A stretch of 44,610 bases of DNA, taken from NCBI GenBank assembly GCA_038237925.1, contig JBBRYF010000016.1, positions 1 to 44,610 of the forward strand, given 5' to 3'. Origin of the DNA: AC-32 sp038237925. GTDB lineage: Bacteria > Actinomycetota > Thermoleophilia > Gaiellales > Gaiellaceae. This document shows, in pieces, positions 1 through 7,263 of this stretch (within the stretch, counting starts at the first letter, position 1; each line of letters starts with the position of its first letter). A program made the translations under genes and the position numbers. The notes under the pieces were generated by a model. The model saw nothing but the letters and a program-made list of their open reading frames with translations, was not told the DNA's origin and did not search any database.

Positions 1-149
1 CCTCCGTCTGAATCGACCGGTCGATCCGTTTGCCCTAGGACTTGCGCGCCCAAGGCATCGCTTGCGATGCCGTCATCAGGAGGTGCGGGCTCGCCCGCAC
101 CTCCGTCTGAATCGACCGGTCGATCCGTTTGCCCTAGGACTTGCGCGCC
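1..149. repeat. 99-bp-period direct repeat with two hairpins
   Basis: Bases 1-50 recur at 100-149 without change. Each copy contains the last 16 bases of the adjacent minus-strand gene (coding end and stop), so a unit of gene 3' end plus downstream hairpins is tandemly duplicated. Between the copies lie two perfect inverted repeats: GGCATCGC/GCGATGCC around 54-71 and AGGTGCGGGC/GCCCGCACCT around 80-101. The same two-hairpin layout recurs at 6470-6545. The array may continue beyond the left edge. Confidence 0.8.
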
Positions 150-358
150 GAAGCCTTGCCGCCCTTGCGGCCGGCTGCCTTCTTCTGCGCGGTCGTGCCG
201 CCCTGGCTCGCGTTGCCGCCCGAGCTGGACTTCTTGCCGCCGCGGCTGGAGGCGCCCGGCGAGTTCGCGATCTTCGCCGAGCGCTCCTTCGACATGCCCT
301 TGTCCTTCAGGGCCTCGTACTGCTTCTCGTTCTTGACGTTCGCCTTCTTGCTGGGCAT
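134..358 (-). CDS. Small Lys/Ser/Gly-rich basic protein
   Basis: A 74-residue protein with no signal peptide or membrane segment. Residues 1-32 form a KNEKQYEAL-type helix with a GMSKERSAKIANSP motif. The rest is a Ser/Gly-rich linker and an Ala/Lys tail (AQKKAAGRKGGKASARKS). The layout resembles small actinobacterial proteins with a Rho-N/KOW-like start, whose function is unknown to me; DNA or RNA binding is only suggested by the charge. The start is ATG at 356-358, with AGGAGG about 7 nt upstream on the minus strand. It is divergent from the YjbR-like gene. Its stop codon abuts the duplicated hairpin repeat at the window edge. Confidence 0.8.
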   Translation of the reverse strand: MPSKKANVKNEKQYEALKDKGMSKERSAKIANSPGASSRGGKKSSSGGNASQGGTTAQKKAAGRKGGKASARKS

Positions 359-420
359 CGGTCGCCTCCTCTGATTTGGCTCCGGAAGTTTCCGGCAGGA
401 GGTGGTCCGAAACGGTGAGA

Positions 421-801
421 ATGCGGGCCGTGCGGAAGGCGACCATCGAGCGGCGGATCATCGAGCTCGCGCTCTCGTTCCCGCAGGCCTACGAGGACCG
501 GCCCTGGGGCGACTTCCCCGTCTTCAAGGTGGGCCAGAACAAGGTCTTCGGCTGGATGGTCACGCGCGACGGATCGGTCGACGTGACCGTGAAGCTGACG
601 CTCGAGGAGCGCGAGATCGCGCACCTGCTCCCGTACGTGCGGACGGCCAGCCATGTCGGCCGCTACGGCTGGGTGACTGCCGCGGTGACCGACGAGGAGT
701 CGCTCGAGGCCGCGCTCGAGTGGCTGCGCGAGAGCTACTGGCTCAAGTGCCCGGCCGAGCTGAAGGCCGCGGTCGAGGGCGACGACCAAGGCGCCGACTA
801 G
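421..801 (+). CDS. MmcQ/YjbR-like (DUF419) protein
   Basis: About 126 residues, the normal length for the MmcQ/YjbR family, a CyaY-like alpha/beta fold of uncertain biochemical role. Family marks are the FPQAYEDRPWGDFPVFKV segment near the start, a VTVKLT strand, and the closing WLRESYWL. I chose ATG 421. GTG 415 is a good alternative because AGGAGG at 397-402 is better spaced from it. A TTG start at 376 would add a poorly conserved extension. It stands alone, convergent with the small acidic ORF at 853-975 across a hairpin. Confidence 0.85.
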   Translation: MRAVRKATIERRIIELALSFPQAYEDRPWGDFPVFKVGQNKVFGWMVTRDGSVDVTVKLTLEEREIAHLLPYVRTASHVGRYGWVTAAVTDEESLEAALEWLRESYWLKCPAELKAAVEGDDQGAD

Positions 802-818
802 GCGGCGCCGACCAGAAA

Positions 819-845
819 GGCCGTACGGGCTCCGCCCGTGCGGCC
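819..845. terminator. Hairpin between convergent genes
   Basis: GGCCGTACGGGC (819-830), a 3-nt loop, then GCCCGTGCGGCC (834-845), a 12-bp stem with one mismatch or wobble. On the minus strand it is followed by TTTCT, so it could terminate the 853-975 ORF. On the plus strand it follows the YjbR-like gene. The flank TCTGATCAGTCGG resembles flanks of the hairpin repeats at 80-135 and 6497-6545. Confidence 0.6.
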
Positions 846-852
846 GTTCTGA

Positions 853-975
853 TCAGTCGGCGCCCGGGTCGTCCGCGTCGGTCGGTTCGCCTTCCTCGGG
901 GTCGGGAGCCGGCGACTCGTCGAGCTCGTCGTTGCGGTCGTCCTCGCGGGGGTGCTGAGTATCCTGCTCTTCCAT
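853..975 (-). CDS. Possible small acidic protein (40 aa)
   Basis: A 40-residue ORF, overwhelmingly Asp/Glu/Pro (MEEQDTQHPREDDRNDE then a DADDPGAD end). Codon third positions are strongly G/C, as in genuine genes here. It ends just before the 819-845 hairpin, which has a T-rich tail in this direction. Against it, its ATG (973-975) shares the palindrome CATG with the thrS start (974-976) on the other strand. Its promoter would therefore lie inside thrS, and the ribosome site is weak (AGGA about 9 nt upstream). I recognise no family. It may be a real micro-protein or a fortunate open frame. Confidence 0.4.
   Translation of the reverse strand: MEEQDTQHPREDDRNDELDESPAPDPEEGEPTDADDPGAD
960..965 (+). 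promoter_or_regulatory. -10 hexamer of leaderless thrS
   Basis: TATCCT ends 8 nt before the thrS ATG, and no Shine-Dalgarno sequence is visible. That is the arrangement expected for a leaderless transcript starting at or near the A of ATG. Several other genes here share the same spacing. Confidence 0.5.
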
Positions 976-2854
976 GAGAATCGTCCTGCCCGACTCGTCG
1001 GAACTCGAACTTCCTGACGGCGCGACCGGCCTCGACGCGGCGCGCGCGATCGGCCCGAAGCTGGCCGAGCAGGCGGTGCTGCTGCGCTCCAACGGGCACG
1101 TTCAGGACCTGCGGGCGCCGCTCGAGGACGGCCAGCAGATCCAGATCCTGACAACCCGCGACAAGCAGGATCCCGACGCGCTCGCCGTGCTGCGGCACTC
1201 GACCGCGCACCTGCTCGCCGAGGCGGTGCGGCGCCTCTATCCGGGGACGAAGATCGCGATCGGCCCGCCGATCGAGAACGGCTTCTACTACGACTTCGAG
1301 TTTCCTGAGCCGATCGGCGAGGAGGCGCTCGAGCGGATCGAGGAAGAGATCCACAAGGAGCTCGACGAGGGCCGCTCCTGGAACCGCGAGGAGGTCGCCG
1401 CAGAGGAGGCGAAGCGCTACTTCGGCGATCAGGGCGAGACGTACAAGGTCGAGCTCGTCGACACCGCGGAAGGGCCGATCACGACCTACACGCAGGGCGA
1501 TTTCACCGACCTCTGCCGCGGGCCGCACCTACAGGACTCGAAGCCGATCAAGGCGGTCAAGCTGACCGGCCTTGCCGGCGCGTACTGGCGCGGCGACGAG
1601 CACAACACGCAGCTGACCCGCATCTACGGCACGGCCTTCTACGACCAGGCCGACCTCGACACCTACCTCGAGAACCTCGAGCAGGCGCGGTCCCGCGACC
1701 ACCGCCGGCTTGGCGCGCAGCTCGATCTCTTCCACCTCTCCGAGCACGCGCCGGGGATGCCGTTCTGGCACCCGAAGGGGATGGTGATCTGGAACGCGCT
1801 CGAGGACCTGCGCCGCCGCGAGAACCTCAAGCGCGGCTACGTCGAGGTGAAGACGCCGCTGATGTACGACGTCGAGACCTGGAAGACCTCGGGCCACTGG
1901 GAGAAGTTCAAGGACGACATGTTCCTCGTGCCCTACGGCGACGAGCGGACGCTCGGCCTGAAGCCGATGAACTGCCCCGGCCACATGCTGCTGTTCGGTT
2001 CGGGGCTGCGCAGCTACCGCGAGCTGCCGCTTCGGTACGCGGAGGCCTCCACGCTGCACCGCAACGAACGTGACGGGACTCTCCACGGCCTGCTGCGTGT
2101 CCAACATGTCACCCAGGACGACGCGCACCTGTTCGTCACGCCCGAGCAGATCGAGGACGAGATCTTCGCGTGTCTTGATTTCGCCGCCAGTCTCTACGAG
2201 CTCTTCGGGGTAGAGGCTAGGTTCGAGCTGTCCACGCGGCCCGACAACAAGCTCGGCACCGACGAGGAGTGGGACTACACCGAGGGCGCGCTGCGCTCGG
2301 CGCTCGAGCGGCGCGGCATCGAGTACACCGTCAACGAGGGCGACGGCGCGTTCTACGGGCCGAAGATCGACCTGCACATGACCGACGTCCTCGGCCGCTC
2401 GTGGCAGATGGGGACGATCCAGCTCGACTCGCAAATGCCGGCCCGCTTCGGCCTCACCTACATGGGCGAGGACAACCAGGAGCACACGCCGTACGTCGTC
2501 CACCGCGCCCTGTTCGGCTCGCTCGAGCGCTTCATCGGGATCCTGATCGAGCACTACGCAGGCGCCTTTCCGGTCTGGCTCGCGCCGGTGCAGATCCGGG
2601 TGCTCCCGGTCGGCGAGTCACACCGCTCCGCCGCGCACGAGCTCGCGGCGAAGCTCGGCGAGTACCGCGTCGAGGTCGACGAGCGAGACGAGACCGTGGG
2701 CAAGCGGATCCGCGACACAGAGGTGGAGAAGATCCCGTTCACGATCGTCTATGGCGACAAGGAGTCCGACGAGTCGCTCGCAGTCCGTGAGCGCGGGGGC
2801 GAGCAGTCGACCAAATCGCTGGACGAGCTGCGTTCGCAGCTTGCTACCCTGTAA
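974..2854 (+). CDS. thrS: Threonyl-tRNA synthetase
   Basis: Charges tRNA-Thr in the cytoplasm. The 626 residues match the full-length bacterial enzyme. In order: a TGS domain (1-60, LPDSSELELPDGATGLDAA); the second editing domain with its metal-site motif RHSTAHLLAEAV (about 74-85); the class II catalytic core with KPMNCPGHMLLF and the YRELPLRYAE region; motif 3 near the EHTPYVVHRALFGSLERF block; and the C-terminal anticodon-binding domain from about 530. The start gives the usual TGS N-terminus and has a TATCCT box 8 nt upstream. It leads the infC-rpmI-rplT block, separated by a 144-bp leader. No T-box is recognisable. Confidence 0.97.
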   Translation: MRIVLPDSSELELPDGATGLDAARAIGPKLAEQAVLLRSNGHVQDLRAPLEDGQQIQILTTRDKQDPDALAVLRHSTAHLLAEAVRRLYPGTKIAIGPPIENGFYYDFEFPEPIGEEALERIEEEIHKELDEGRSWNREEVAAEEAKRYFGDQGETYKVELVDTAEGPITTYTQGDFTDLCRGPHLQDSKPIKAVKLTGLAGAYWRGDEHNTQLTRIYGTAFYDQADLDTYLENLEQARSRDHRRLGAQLDLFHLSEHAPGMPFWHPKGMVIWNALEDLRRRENLKRGYVEVKTPLMYDVETWKTSGHWEKFKDDMFLVPYGDERTLGLKPMNCPGHMLLFGSGLRSYRELPLRYAEASTLHRNERDGTLHGLLRVQHVTQDDAHLFVTPEQIEDEIFACLDFAASLYELFGVEARFELSTRPDNKLGTDEEWDYTEGALRSALERRGIEYTVNEGDGAFYGPKIDLHMTDVLGRSWQMGTIQLDSQMPARFGLTYMGEDNQEHTPYVVHRALFGSLERFIGILIEHYAGAFPVWLAPVQIRVLPVGESHRSAAHELAAKLGEYRVEVDERDETVGKRIRDTEVEKIPFTIVYGDKESDESLAVRERGGEQSTKSLDELRSQLATL

Positions 2855-2998
2855 GCCTGGCAAGCAGGGCCCAACCCTCACCTCGCAAGCTCGCGCTTCG
2901 CGCAGGTTCAACCGAGTCGGATGGACGAGGATTACGGGCCGCTGCTTGCAGCGGTCTTGTCGTAGAGAAGGAGGAATCGAGAGCTTGGTGACACGCCT
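2855..2998 (+). promoter_or_regulatory. infC leader with a stem-loop
   Basis: The 144-nt spacer before infC holds the stem-loop CCGCTG-CTTG-CAGCGG (2939-2954), followed by a short T-rich stretch (TCTTGTCGT). A strong AAGGAGG (2968-2974) comes next. The stem could be an attenuator of the IF3-L35-L20 operon, a class known for autoregulation in other bacteria, but I do not recognise a described leader family. The Shine-Dalgarno lies about 24 nt before the TTG assigned to infC, so the true start may differ. Confidence 0.4.
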
Positions 2999-3679
2999 TT
3001 GAGACCACGCCGAAACGTGGAGCCCGATCGCGCGCCGGTCCCGCAGGCGCGAATCAACGAGATGATTCGCTCGCCGAAGGTGCGGCTGGTCGACGATGAC
3101 GGCTCACAGATCGGTGTCAAGGACACGAACGAGGCACGCGAGTACGCGTGGGCGAAGAACCTTGACCTCGTCGAGGTCGCCGCGCAGGCCGATCCGCCGG
3201 TTGCCAAGGTGATGGACTACGGCAAGTACCGCTACGAGCAGGAGCAGAAGGCCAAGCTCGCTCGCAAGCACCAGGTGTCGGTCAACGTCAAGGAGATCAA
3301 GCTCAGACCCAAGATCGGGATCCACGACTACAACACCAAGAAGGGCCATGTCGAGCGCTTTCTCAACCAGCGTGCGAAGGTCAAGGTGACGATCATGTTC
3401 CGAGGCCGGGAGCAGAGTCACCCGCACCGCGGACGCGACCTGCTCATGCGGCTCGCGGAGGACGTGAAGGAGATCGGGCAGATAGAGTCCCCGCCGCTCC
3501 AGGACGGCCGCAACATGGTGATGATGCTCGGCCCAACGAAAAACGCCGGAGTGACAAGAGACGATGCCAAAGCAGAAGACACACAGCGCGACGAAGAAGC
3601 GGTTCAAGGTGACGGGAACGGGCAAGCTCCTGCGCCGCCGCGGGATGAAGAGTCACCTGCTCGAGAAGAAGTCGGCTAA
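2999..3679 (+). CDS. infC: Translation initiation factor IF-3
   Basis: IF-3 binds the 30S subunit and monitors initiator tRNA and start-codon choice. The N-domain begins at RINEMIRSPKVRLVDDDGSQ. The linker and C-domain follow (KLRPKIGIHDYNTKKGHVERFL, KVTIMFRGREQSH), ending near MVMMLGPTK. After that comes an acidic tail of about 45 residues, most of it encoded on top of rpmI in another frame (116-bp overlap). The start is uncertain: TTG 2999 overlaps a TGA, GTG 3017 is an alternative, and the strong AAGGAGG at 2968-2974 has no canonical in-frame start near it. Non-standard starts are usual for infC. A +1 indel near 3550 would instead end the protein at TGA 3552-3554. Confidence 0.93.
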   Translation: MRPRRNVEPDRAPVPQARINEMIRSPKVRLVDDDGSQIGVKDTNEAREYAWAKNLDLVEVAAQADPPVAKVMDYGKYRYEQEQKAKLARKHQVSVNVKEIKLRPKIGIHDYNTKKGHVERFLNQRAKVKVTIMFRGREQSHPHRGRDLLMRLAEDVKEIGQIESPPLQDGRNMVMMLGPTKNAGVTRDDAKAEDTQRDEEAVQGDGNGQAPAPPRDEESPAREEVG

Positions 3680-3758
3680 GCGCAAGCGCGGCTTTCGCAA
3701 AGACAATCCGGTGCACGACGCCGACGTCCGCGAGATCAAGAAGCTGCTGGGGAGGTAG
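3564..3758 (+). CDS. rpmI: 50S ribosomal protein L35
   Basis: A 64-residue basic protein with the full L35 signature: MPKQKTHSATKKRFKVTGTGK, then a Lys/Arg-rich middle, then the VHDADVREIKKLLGR end. It is a structural component of the large subunit. The ATG at 3564 lies inside the 3' part of the infC frame, so translation of rpmI is probably coupled to infC. It is followed 3 bp later by rplT. The length is normal. Confidence 0.97.
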   Translation: MPKQKTHSATKKRFKVTGTGKLLRRRGMKSHLLEKKSAKRKRGFRKDNPVHDADVREIKKLLGR

Positions 3759-3761
3759 GGC

Positions 3762-4121
3762 GTGCCGCGAATCAAGCGTTCCGTTCACGCGCGCAAGAAG
3801 CGCCGTAAGGTCCTCGAGCAGGCCAAGGGCTACTGGGGCCTCAAGCACTCGAGCTACCGCCGCGCGAAGGAGCAGGTCGACCACTCGCTGGTCTACGCCT
3901 ACCGCGACCGCAAGAACAAGAAGCGGACGTTCAGGCGGCTCTGGATCATGCGCATCAACGCCGCCGCGCGGCGCGAGGGGCTCTCGTACAACCAGTTCGT
4001 CTCGGGGCTCCGCAAGGCCGAGATCCCGCTCGACCGCAAGGTGCTCGCGGACCTCGCGGTCAGCGACCCGGACGCCTTCGGCCAGATCGCGGCGCAGGCC
4101 AAGGCCGCGCTCGAGGCCTGA
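3762..4121 (+). CDS. rplT: 50S ribosomal protein L20
   Basis: 119 residues, the standard L20 length, with the family start MPRIKRSVHARKKRRKVLEQAKGYWG written with separate motifs PRIKRSVHARKKR and AKGYWGLKHSSYR, and the conserved RRLWIMRINAAAR and LSYNQFVSGL segments. L20 is an early assembly protein that binds 23S rRNA and in several bacteria represses its own operon. The start is GTG at 3762 with GGAGG just upstream. Its TGA stop overlaps a CTG that begins the open DUF2332 frame. Confidence 0.97.
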   Translation: MPRIKRSVHARKKRRKVLEQAKGYWGLKHSSYRRAKEQVDHSLVYAYRDRKNKKRTFRRLWIMRINAAARREGLSYNQFVSGLRKAEIPLDRKVLADLAVSDPDAFGQIAAQAKAALEA

Positions 4122-5110
4122 GCGACCAGAGCCGCTCAGCGATCTTTCGCCGGCAGGCGGAGCAGTTCGAGGCCTCCGGCTCTCCGGTCTACGCGCGCCT
4201 CGCGCGCCGCTGCGCGACCGAGCCGCTCGTCGAGAAGCTCGTCGACGAGCTCACATGGGACGTCCCGCTGCGCCTCTTCGGCGGCGTGCACTATCTCGAG
4301 CTCGCGGGGATCGAGCCCTATGCGCTCTCGGGTGCGTGGGACGATTTTCGTGCCGCGCTCGAGGCTCGCGGCGACTTTCTGGCCCGCTTCGTTCGCGAGC
4401 AGGCCGTGCAGACGAACGAGGTGCAGCGCTGCTTCGCGCTCCTGCCGGCCTTCCTCGCGATCGCGCACGATCACGGCGCGGTGACGCTCGACCTCGTCGA
4501 GCTCGGGCCGTCCGCCGGGCTCAACCTGCTCTGGGATCGCTACCGGTACGTCTATCGCGCGGGGACGTGGGGGGCGTCCGAGCTGACGCTGCGCGGCGTG
4601 GAGTACGAGCCGGTGCCGCGTGAGGTGCTCGCGCGTCGCGCACGCGTGCGGAAGCGGGTCGGCATAGACCTGAGCCCGGTGGACGTGACGACCAACCACG
4701 GCGCGCGGCTGCTGCACGCGTTCATCTGGCCGGGCCGCGTCGAGCGGGCGCAGCGGCTGAAGCAGGCGATCGCGATCCTGCGGCGCGAGCCACCGACGCT
4801 CGTCCGCGGCGATTACGTCGAACTGCTGCCGGCAGTGCTGGGGAAGCGCGACGAGGAGGCGTTGACGATCATTTTCCAGACGGCCTCGACCGGGTACATC
4901 GGCCGGGAGCGCCGCGCCGAGCTGCGCGAGCTGCTCGAGGCGGGCGGGCGCGAGGGGCCGCTCGGCTGGGTTTCGACGCGCGCGGTCGAGGAGCGCGAGG
5001 AGGACCGCCACGACAGCTACGAGCTCGAGGTCGCGCTCTGGCCGGGCGGGGAGCGGCGGTTCGTGATGCGCTGCGACTTCCACGGCAACTGGATCCGGTG
5101 GCGCTCGTGA
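4118..5110 (+). CDS. DUF2332 family protein, apparent CTG start
   Basis: A conserved actinobacterial protein of unknown function. The frame contains the full family N-terminus (IFRRQAEQFEASGSPVYARL near residues 8-27) upstream of the first conventional start (GTG 4286). Later family segments are VELGPSAGLNLLWDRYRY and the C-terminal CDFHGNWIRW. No ATG, GTG or TTG precedes the conserved N-terminus. The only plausible initiator is CTG 4118-4120, which overlaps the rplT stop as CTGA, the same geometry as other coupled genes here. With that start it has 330 residues, normal for the family. An indel or base error at the true start is the alternative. The 3' end overlaps the methyltransferase by 13 bp. 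Confidence 0.8.
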   Translation: MSDQSRSAIFRRQAEQFEASGSPVYARLARRCATEPLVEKLVDELTWDVPLRLFGGVHYLELAGIEPYALSGAWDDFRAALEARGDFLARFVREQAVQTNEVQRCFALLPAFLAIAHDHGAVTLDLVELGPSAGLNLLWDRYRYVYRAGTWGASELTLRGVEYEPVPREVLARRARVRKRVGIDLSPVDVTTNHGARLLHAFIWPGRVERAQRLKQAIAILRREPPTLVRGDYVELLPAVLGKRDEEALTIIFQTASTGYIGRERRAELRELLEAGGREGPLGWVSTRAVEEREEDRHDSYELEVALWPGGERRFVMRCDFHGNWIRWRS

Positions 5111-5814
5111 TCTCCTCGCGCGACAACCCGAAGCTGAAGCTCGTGCGCAAGCTCGCCGCGCGGCGGCAGCGGGACAAGCTCAGCCTTTTTGCATGCGAGG
5201 GCGAGGATCTTGTCGAGGCGGCGCTGGCCGGCGGCTGGGAGCTCGAGCTAGCGCTCGTCGATGCGGCACGTCCGCCCGAGACGCGGCTGCCGCGCGTCGA
5301 GCAGGTCGCCTCGAACCTGCTCGCGGACGTCTCGACGCTCGGCCACGCGCCTCGCGTGATCGGCGTCTTCCGGGCGGCGCGGCCGGCGCGCGAGCTGCCG
5401 CCGCTCGGGCTCGAGCTCTGGCGGGTCGGCGACCCCGGAAACGTGGGGACGCTCGCCCGCGCGTGCGACGCTTTCGGCGCGTATCTCGCGCTCTCGCCCG
5501 GGTGTGCCGACCCGTTCGGGCCGAAGGCGCTGCGGGCTTCGACCGGCTCGGTCTTCGGTGTCCCGCTCGGGGAGTTTTCGCCGGAGGGCGCGGTCGCGCT
5601 CGTGGCTCATGACGCTCCGCCGCTCGCCGAGCTCGACAGGTCGCTCTCGAGATTCGTCCTCGGCTCCGAGCGCGAGGGCCTCCCGGAGGAGGTCGTCGCA
5701 GCGTGCGCGGCGACCGCGACGATCCCCCTCGTCGGTCGCGCGGAGTCGCTGAACGTCGCAATGGCGGGCACGATCGCCCTCTACGATTGGCGGCGGTCGC
5801 ACGGAGTTGGGTGA
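5098..5814 (+). CDS. SpoU/TrmH-family RNA 2'-O-methyltransferase
   Basis: A 238-residue SPOUT-fold enzyme that transfers methyl from SAM to a ribose 2'-OH of rRNA or tRNA. The N-terminal substrate-binding part (1-100) starts with the typical SSRDNPKLKLVRKLAARR. The three SpoU motifs follow: DPGNVGTLARACDAFGA (motif 1), FVLGSEREGLPEEV (motif 2) and IPLVGRAESLNVAMAGTIALYDW (motif 3), the last with the knot-forming SLNVAMA. In many actinobacteria a TsnR-like member sits between rplT and pheS, as here. The start is GTG 5098, inside the DUF2332 3' end. The target nucleotide is not predictable from sequence. Confidence 0.92.
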   Translation: MALVISSRDNPKLKLVRKLAARRQRDKLSLFACEGEDLVEAALAGGWELELALVDAARPPETRLPRVEQVASNLLADVSTLGHAPRVIGVFRAARPARELPPLGLELWRVGDPGNVGTLARACDAFGAYLALSPGCADPFGPKALRASTGSVFGVPLGEFSPEGAVALVAHDAPPLAELDRSLSRFVLGSEREGLPEEVVAACAATATIPLVGRAESLNVAMAGTIALYDWRRSHGVG

Positions 5815-5842
5815 CTGGGCTCGTGGGTAGGATTGGCGCGCG

Positions 5843-6262
5843 ATGGCGACGATCATGGGTGTCTGGACCTCGCCGGGCCGCAAGAGCGGCCAGTCGGTCT
5901 CCCACGAGCGCCGGCGCGCGATCGTCGGCGAGGGGCTCGAGGGCTGCGCTCACGCGAACCCGCCCAAGCGCGAGGTGCTCTTCGTCTCCGCCGAGCATCT
6001 CGAGTCGGTCGGCGTCGAGCCCGGCGCGATCCGCGAGAACCTGACCGTCGAGGGCACCGACGTCGAGCAGTGGCCGATCGGCCAGCAGGTTCGCGTGGGC
6101 GATGAGGCGGTCTTCGAGATCACGATGGTGTGCGACCCGTGCCACCGCATGGACGAGCTGCGCGAGGGGCTGCGCGCCGAGCTCCAGAACAAGCGCGGGA
6201 TGCTGGCGAAGATCGTCGAGCCCGGCGAAGTCGCCCTCGGCGATCCGGTCGAGCTGCTCTAG
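5843..6262 (+). CDS. MOSC domain-containing protein
   Basis: A single MOSC domain (139 residues). MOSC proteins bind molybdenum cofactor or mobilise sulfur; short stand-alone versions are of uncertain function. Visible marks are IRENLTVEGTDVEQWPIGQQ and the cysteine signature MVCDPCHRMDEL, where the conserved Cys of MOSC domains lies. A TAGGAT box (5828-5833) ends 9 nt before the ATG, so the transcript may be near-leaderless. The gene is monocistronic and followed by a palindrome-rich spacer. Confidence 0.85.
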   Translation: MATIMGVWTSPGRKSGQSVSHERRRAIVGEGLEGCAHANPPKREVLFVSAEHLESVGVEPGAIRENLTVEGTDVEQWPIGQQVRVGDEAVFEITMVCDPCHRMDELREGLRAELQNKRGMLAKIVEPGEVALGDPVELL

Positions 6263-6263
6263 G

Positions 6264-6408
6264 CCGACACGTCCCTTCGAGACGTGTCCTAGGGACAGTC
6301 CCTCGGACGCGTCCGAAAGGGCCGGTAACAGGACCGCGATCCGCCAACCGCGAGGCTTTCAGCAGCTCCGCCGGCGATGTGGCCCTGGCCCAGGGACTGT
6401 CCCTAGCC
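6264..6408. repeat. Palindrome-rich spacer with inverted 15-mers
   Basis: Downstream of the MOSC gene: a hairpin GACACGTC/GACGTGTC (6266-6288), a 15-mer CTAGGGACAGTCCCT (6289-6303), a perfect palindrome TCGGACGCGTCCGA (6303-6316), and the exact reverse complement of the 15-mer, AGGGACTGTCCCTAG (6392-6406). The 15-mer is itself near-palindromic. No gene is visible between them. It could be a small non-autonomous repeat or a terminator cluster. Confidence 0.6.
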
Positions 6409-6469
6409 CATGGCTCTTTTGGGCAACGCGGGCGTCTCGCGACCCAGACGGTGTCTTCGCCCCCGTCGA

Positions 6470-6545
6470 GGCATCGCTTGCGATGCCGTCTCAGGTCGGG
6501 CGGGCTTTGCCCGGGCGACCGTCTGAACTGACCAGTCGATCCGTT
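6470..6545. repeat. Two-hairpin REP-like repeat, second copy
   Basis: GGCATCGC/GCGATGCC (6470-6487), then a second stem GGTCGGGCGGGC/GCCCGGGCGACC, then CGTCTGAACTGACCAGTC and GATCCGTT. The first hairpin and the tail match the copy at 54-128. The second stem has a different sequence but is still largely self-complementary. Both copies lie just downstream of a minus-strand stop codon. Confidence 0.7.
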
Positions 6546-6558
6546 AGAGCCGAGAACC

Positions 6559-7263
6559 CTAGACCGGCCGTCTAGCCACCCAAACGGTGTCCTCGCCTCC
6601 GCTATAGGCGCGGCGGTCGAACCAGCCGTAGCAGCCGATCACGTGAAAGCCGGCGCGCTCGAGCAGCGATCGCCACTCGGTGTTCGAGAGCCACGCGAGC
6701 ACGAAGCTCGTCGAGCCCGAGTCGCCGCGCACCGACAGCGTCAGCGTCCGCGCCTGCGAGTCCCAGTCGGCGCGCTCGAAGATCCCCGGCTCCCGCTCGA
6801 GCCAGCGGCCGTGCGTGTCCGCGATGTCCTTGGCCCCGGGCGCGAAGACGTCGAACACGAGACGCCCGCCGGGAACGAGCAGCTCGTAGGCCGCGCGGAG
6901 CGCGCGCAGTCGCGCAGCGTCGTCCAGCAGGTGCAGGTACGAGCGGAAGGGACAGGTGACGAGCGCGACCCGCTCCTCGACCGGAAGCGCCTCGAGCTCG
7001 CCGAGCCGCAGGTCGAGCAGCTCGTCAACCCCCGCAAGCTCCGCCCGCTCGCGGCAGACCTCGAGCATCCCGGGCGATGAGTCGACGCCGATCACGCGCA
7101 CGCCCGCCACGGCGGTTGGGACGGCGATCCGGCCGGTTCCGATCGCCAGCTCCACGACAGGCGACCCGGCGCGCTCCGCCTCCTCGACGTAGAACGAGAC
7201 GTCCTCGACGACGCTCCGGCTCCACGGGTCGTAGAGCGCGGCGATCGAGTCGTACGCGCTCAC
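6559..7263 (-). CDS. SAM-dependent methyltransferase (paralogue 2)
   Basis: A 234-residue class I methyltransferase. The N-terminus VSAYDSIAALYDPWS is followed by motif I, VVELAIGTGRIAVPTAVAG (about 37-55), the acidic post-I loop VIGVDSSPGMLEVCRERA, and motif IV near ALVTCPFRSYLHLL. The tail FDRRAYSGGEDTVWVARRP matches the neighbouring paralogue's tail. The start is GTG 7261-7263, overlapping the upstream paralogue's stop as GTGA, so the two are co-translated. The substrate is unknown. Longer upstream extensions of this frame run antisense through its neighbour and are spurious. Confidence 0.88.
   Translation of the reverse strand: MSAYDSIAALYDPWSRSVVEDVSFYVEEAERAGSPVVELAIGTGRIAVPTAVAGVRVIGVDSSPGMLEVCRERAELAGVDELLDLRLGELEALPVEERVALVTCPFRSYLHLLDDAARLRALRAAYELLVPGGRLVFDVFAPGAKDIADTHGRWLEREPGIFERADWDSQARTLTLSVRGDSGSTSFVLAWLSNTEWRSLLERAGFHVIGCYGWFDRRAYSGGEDTVWVARRPV

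Noticed and set aside
802..973. T-box leader for thrS
   Set aside because: No T-box sequence or specifier-loop architecture is seen. The spacing of TATCCT to the ATG suggests a leaderless mRNA, and a convergent hairpin occupies the spacer.
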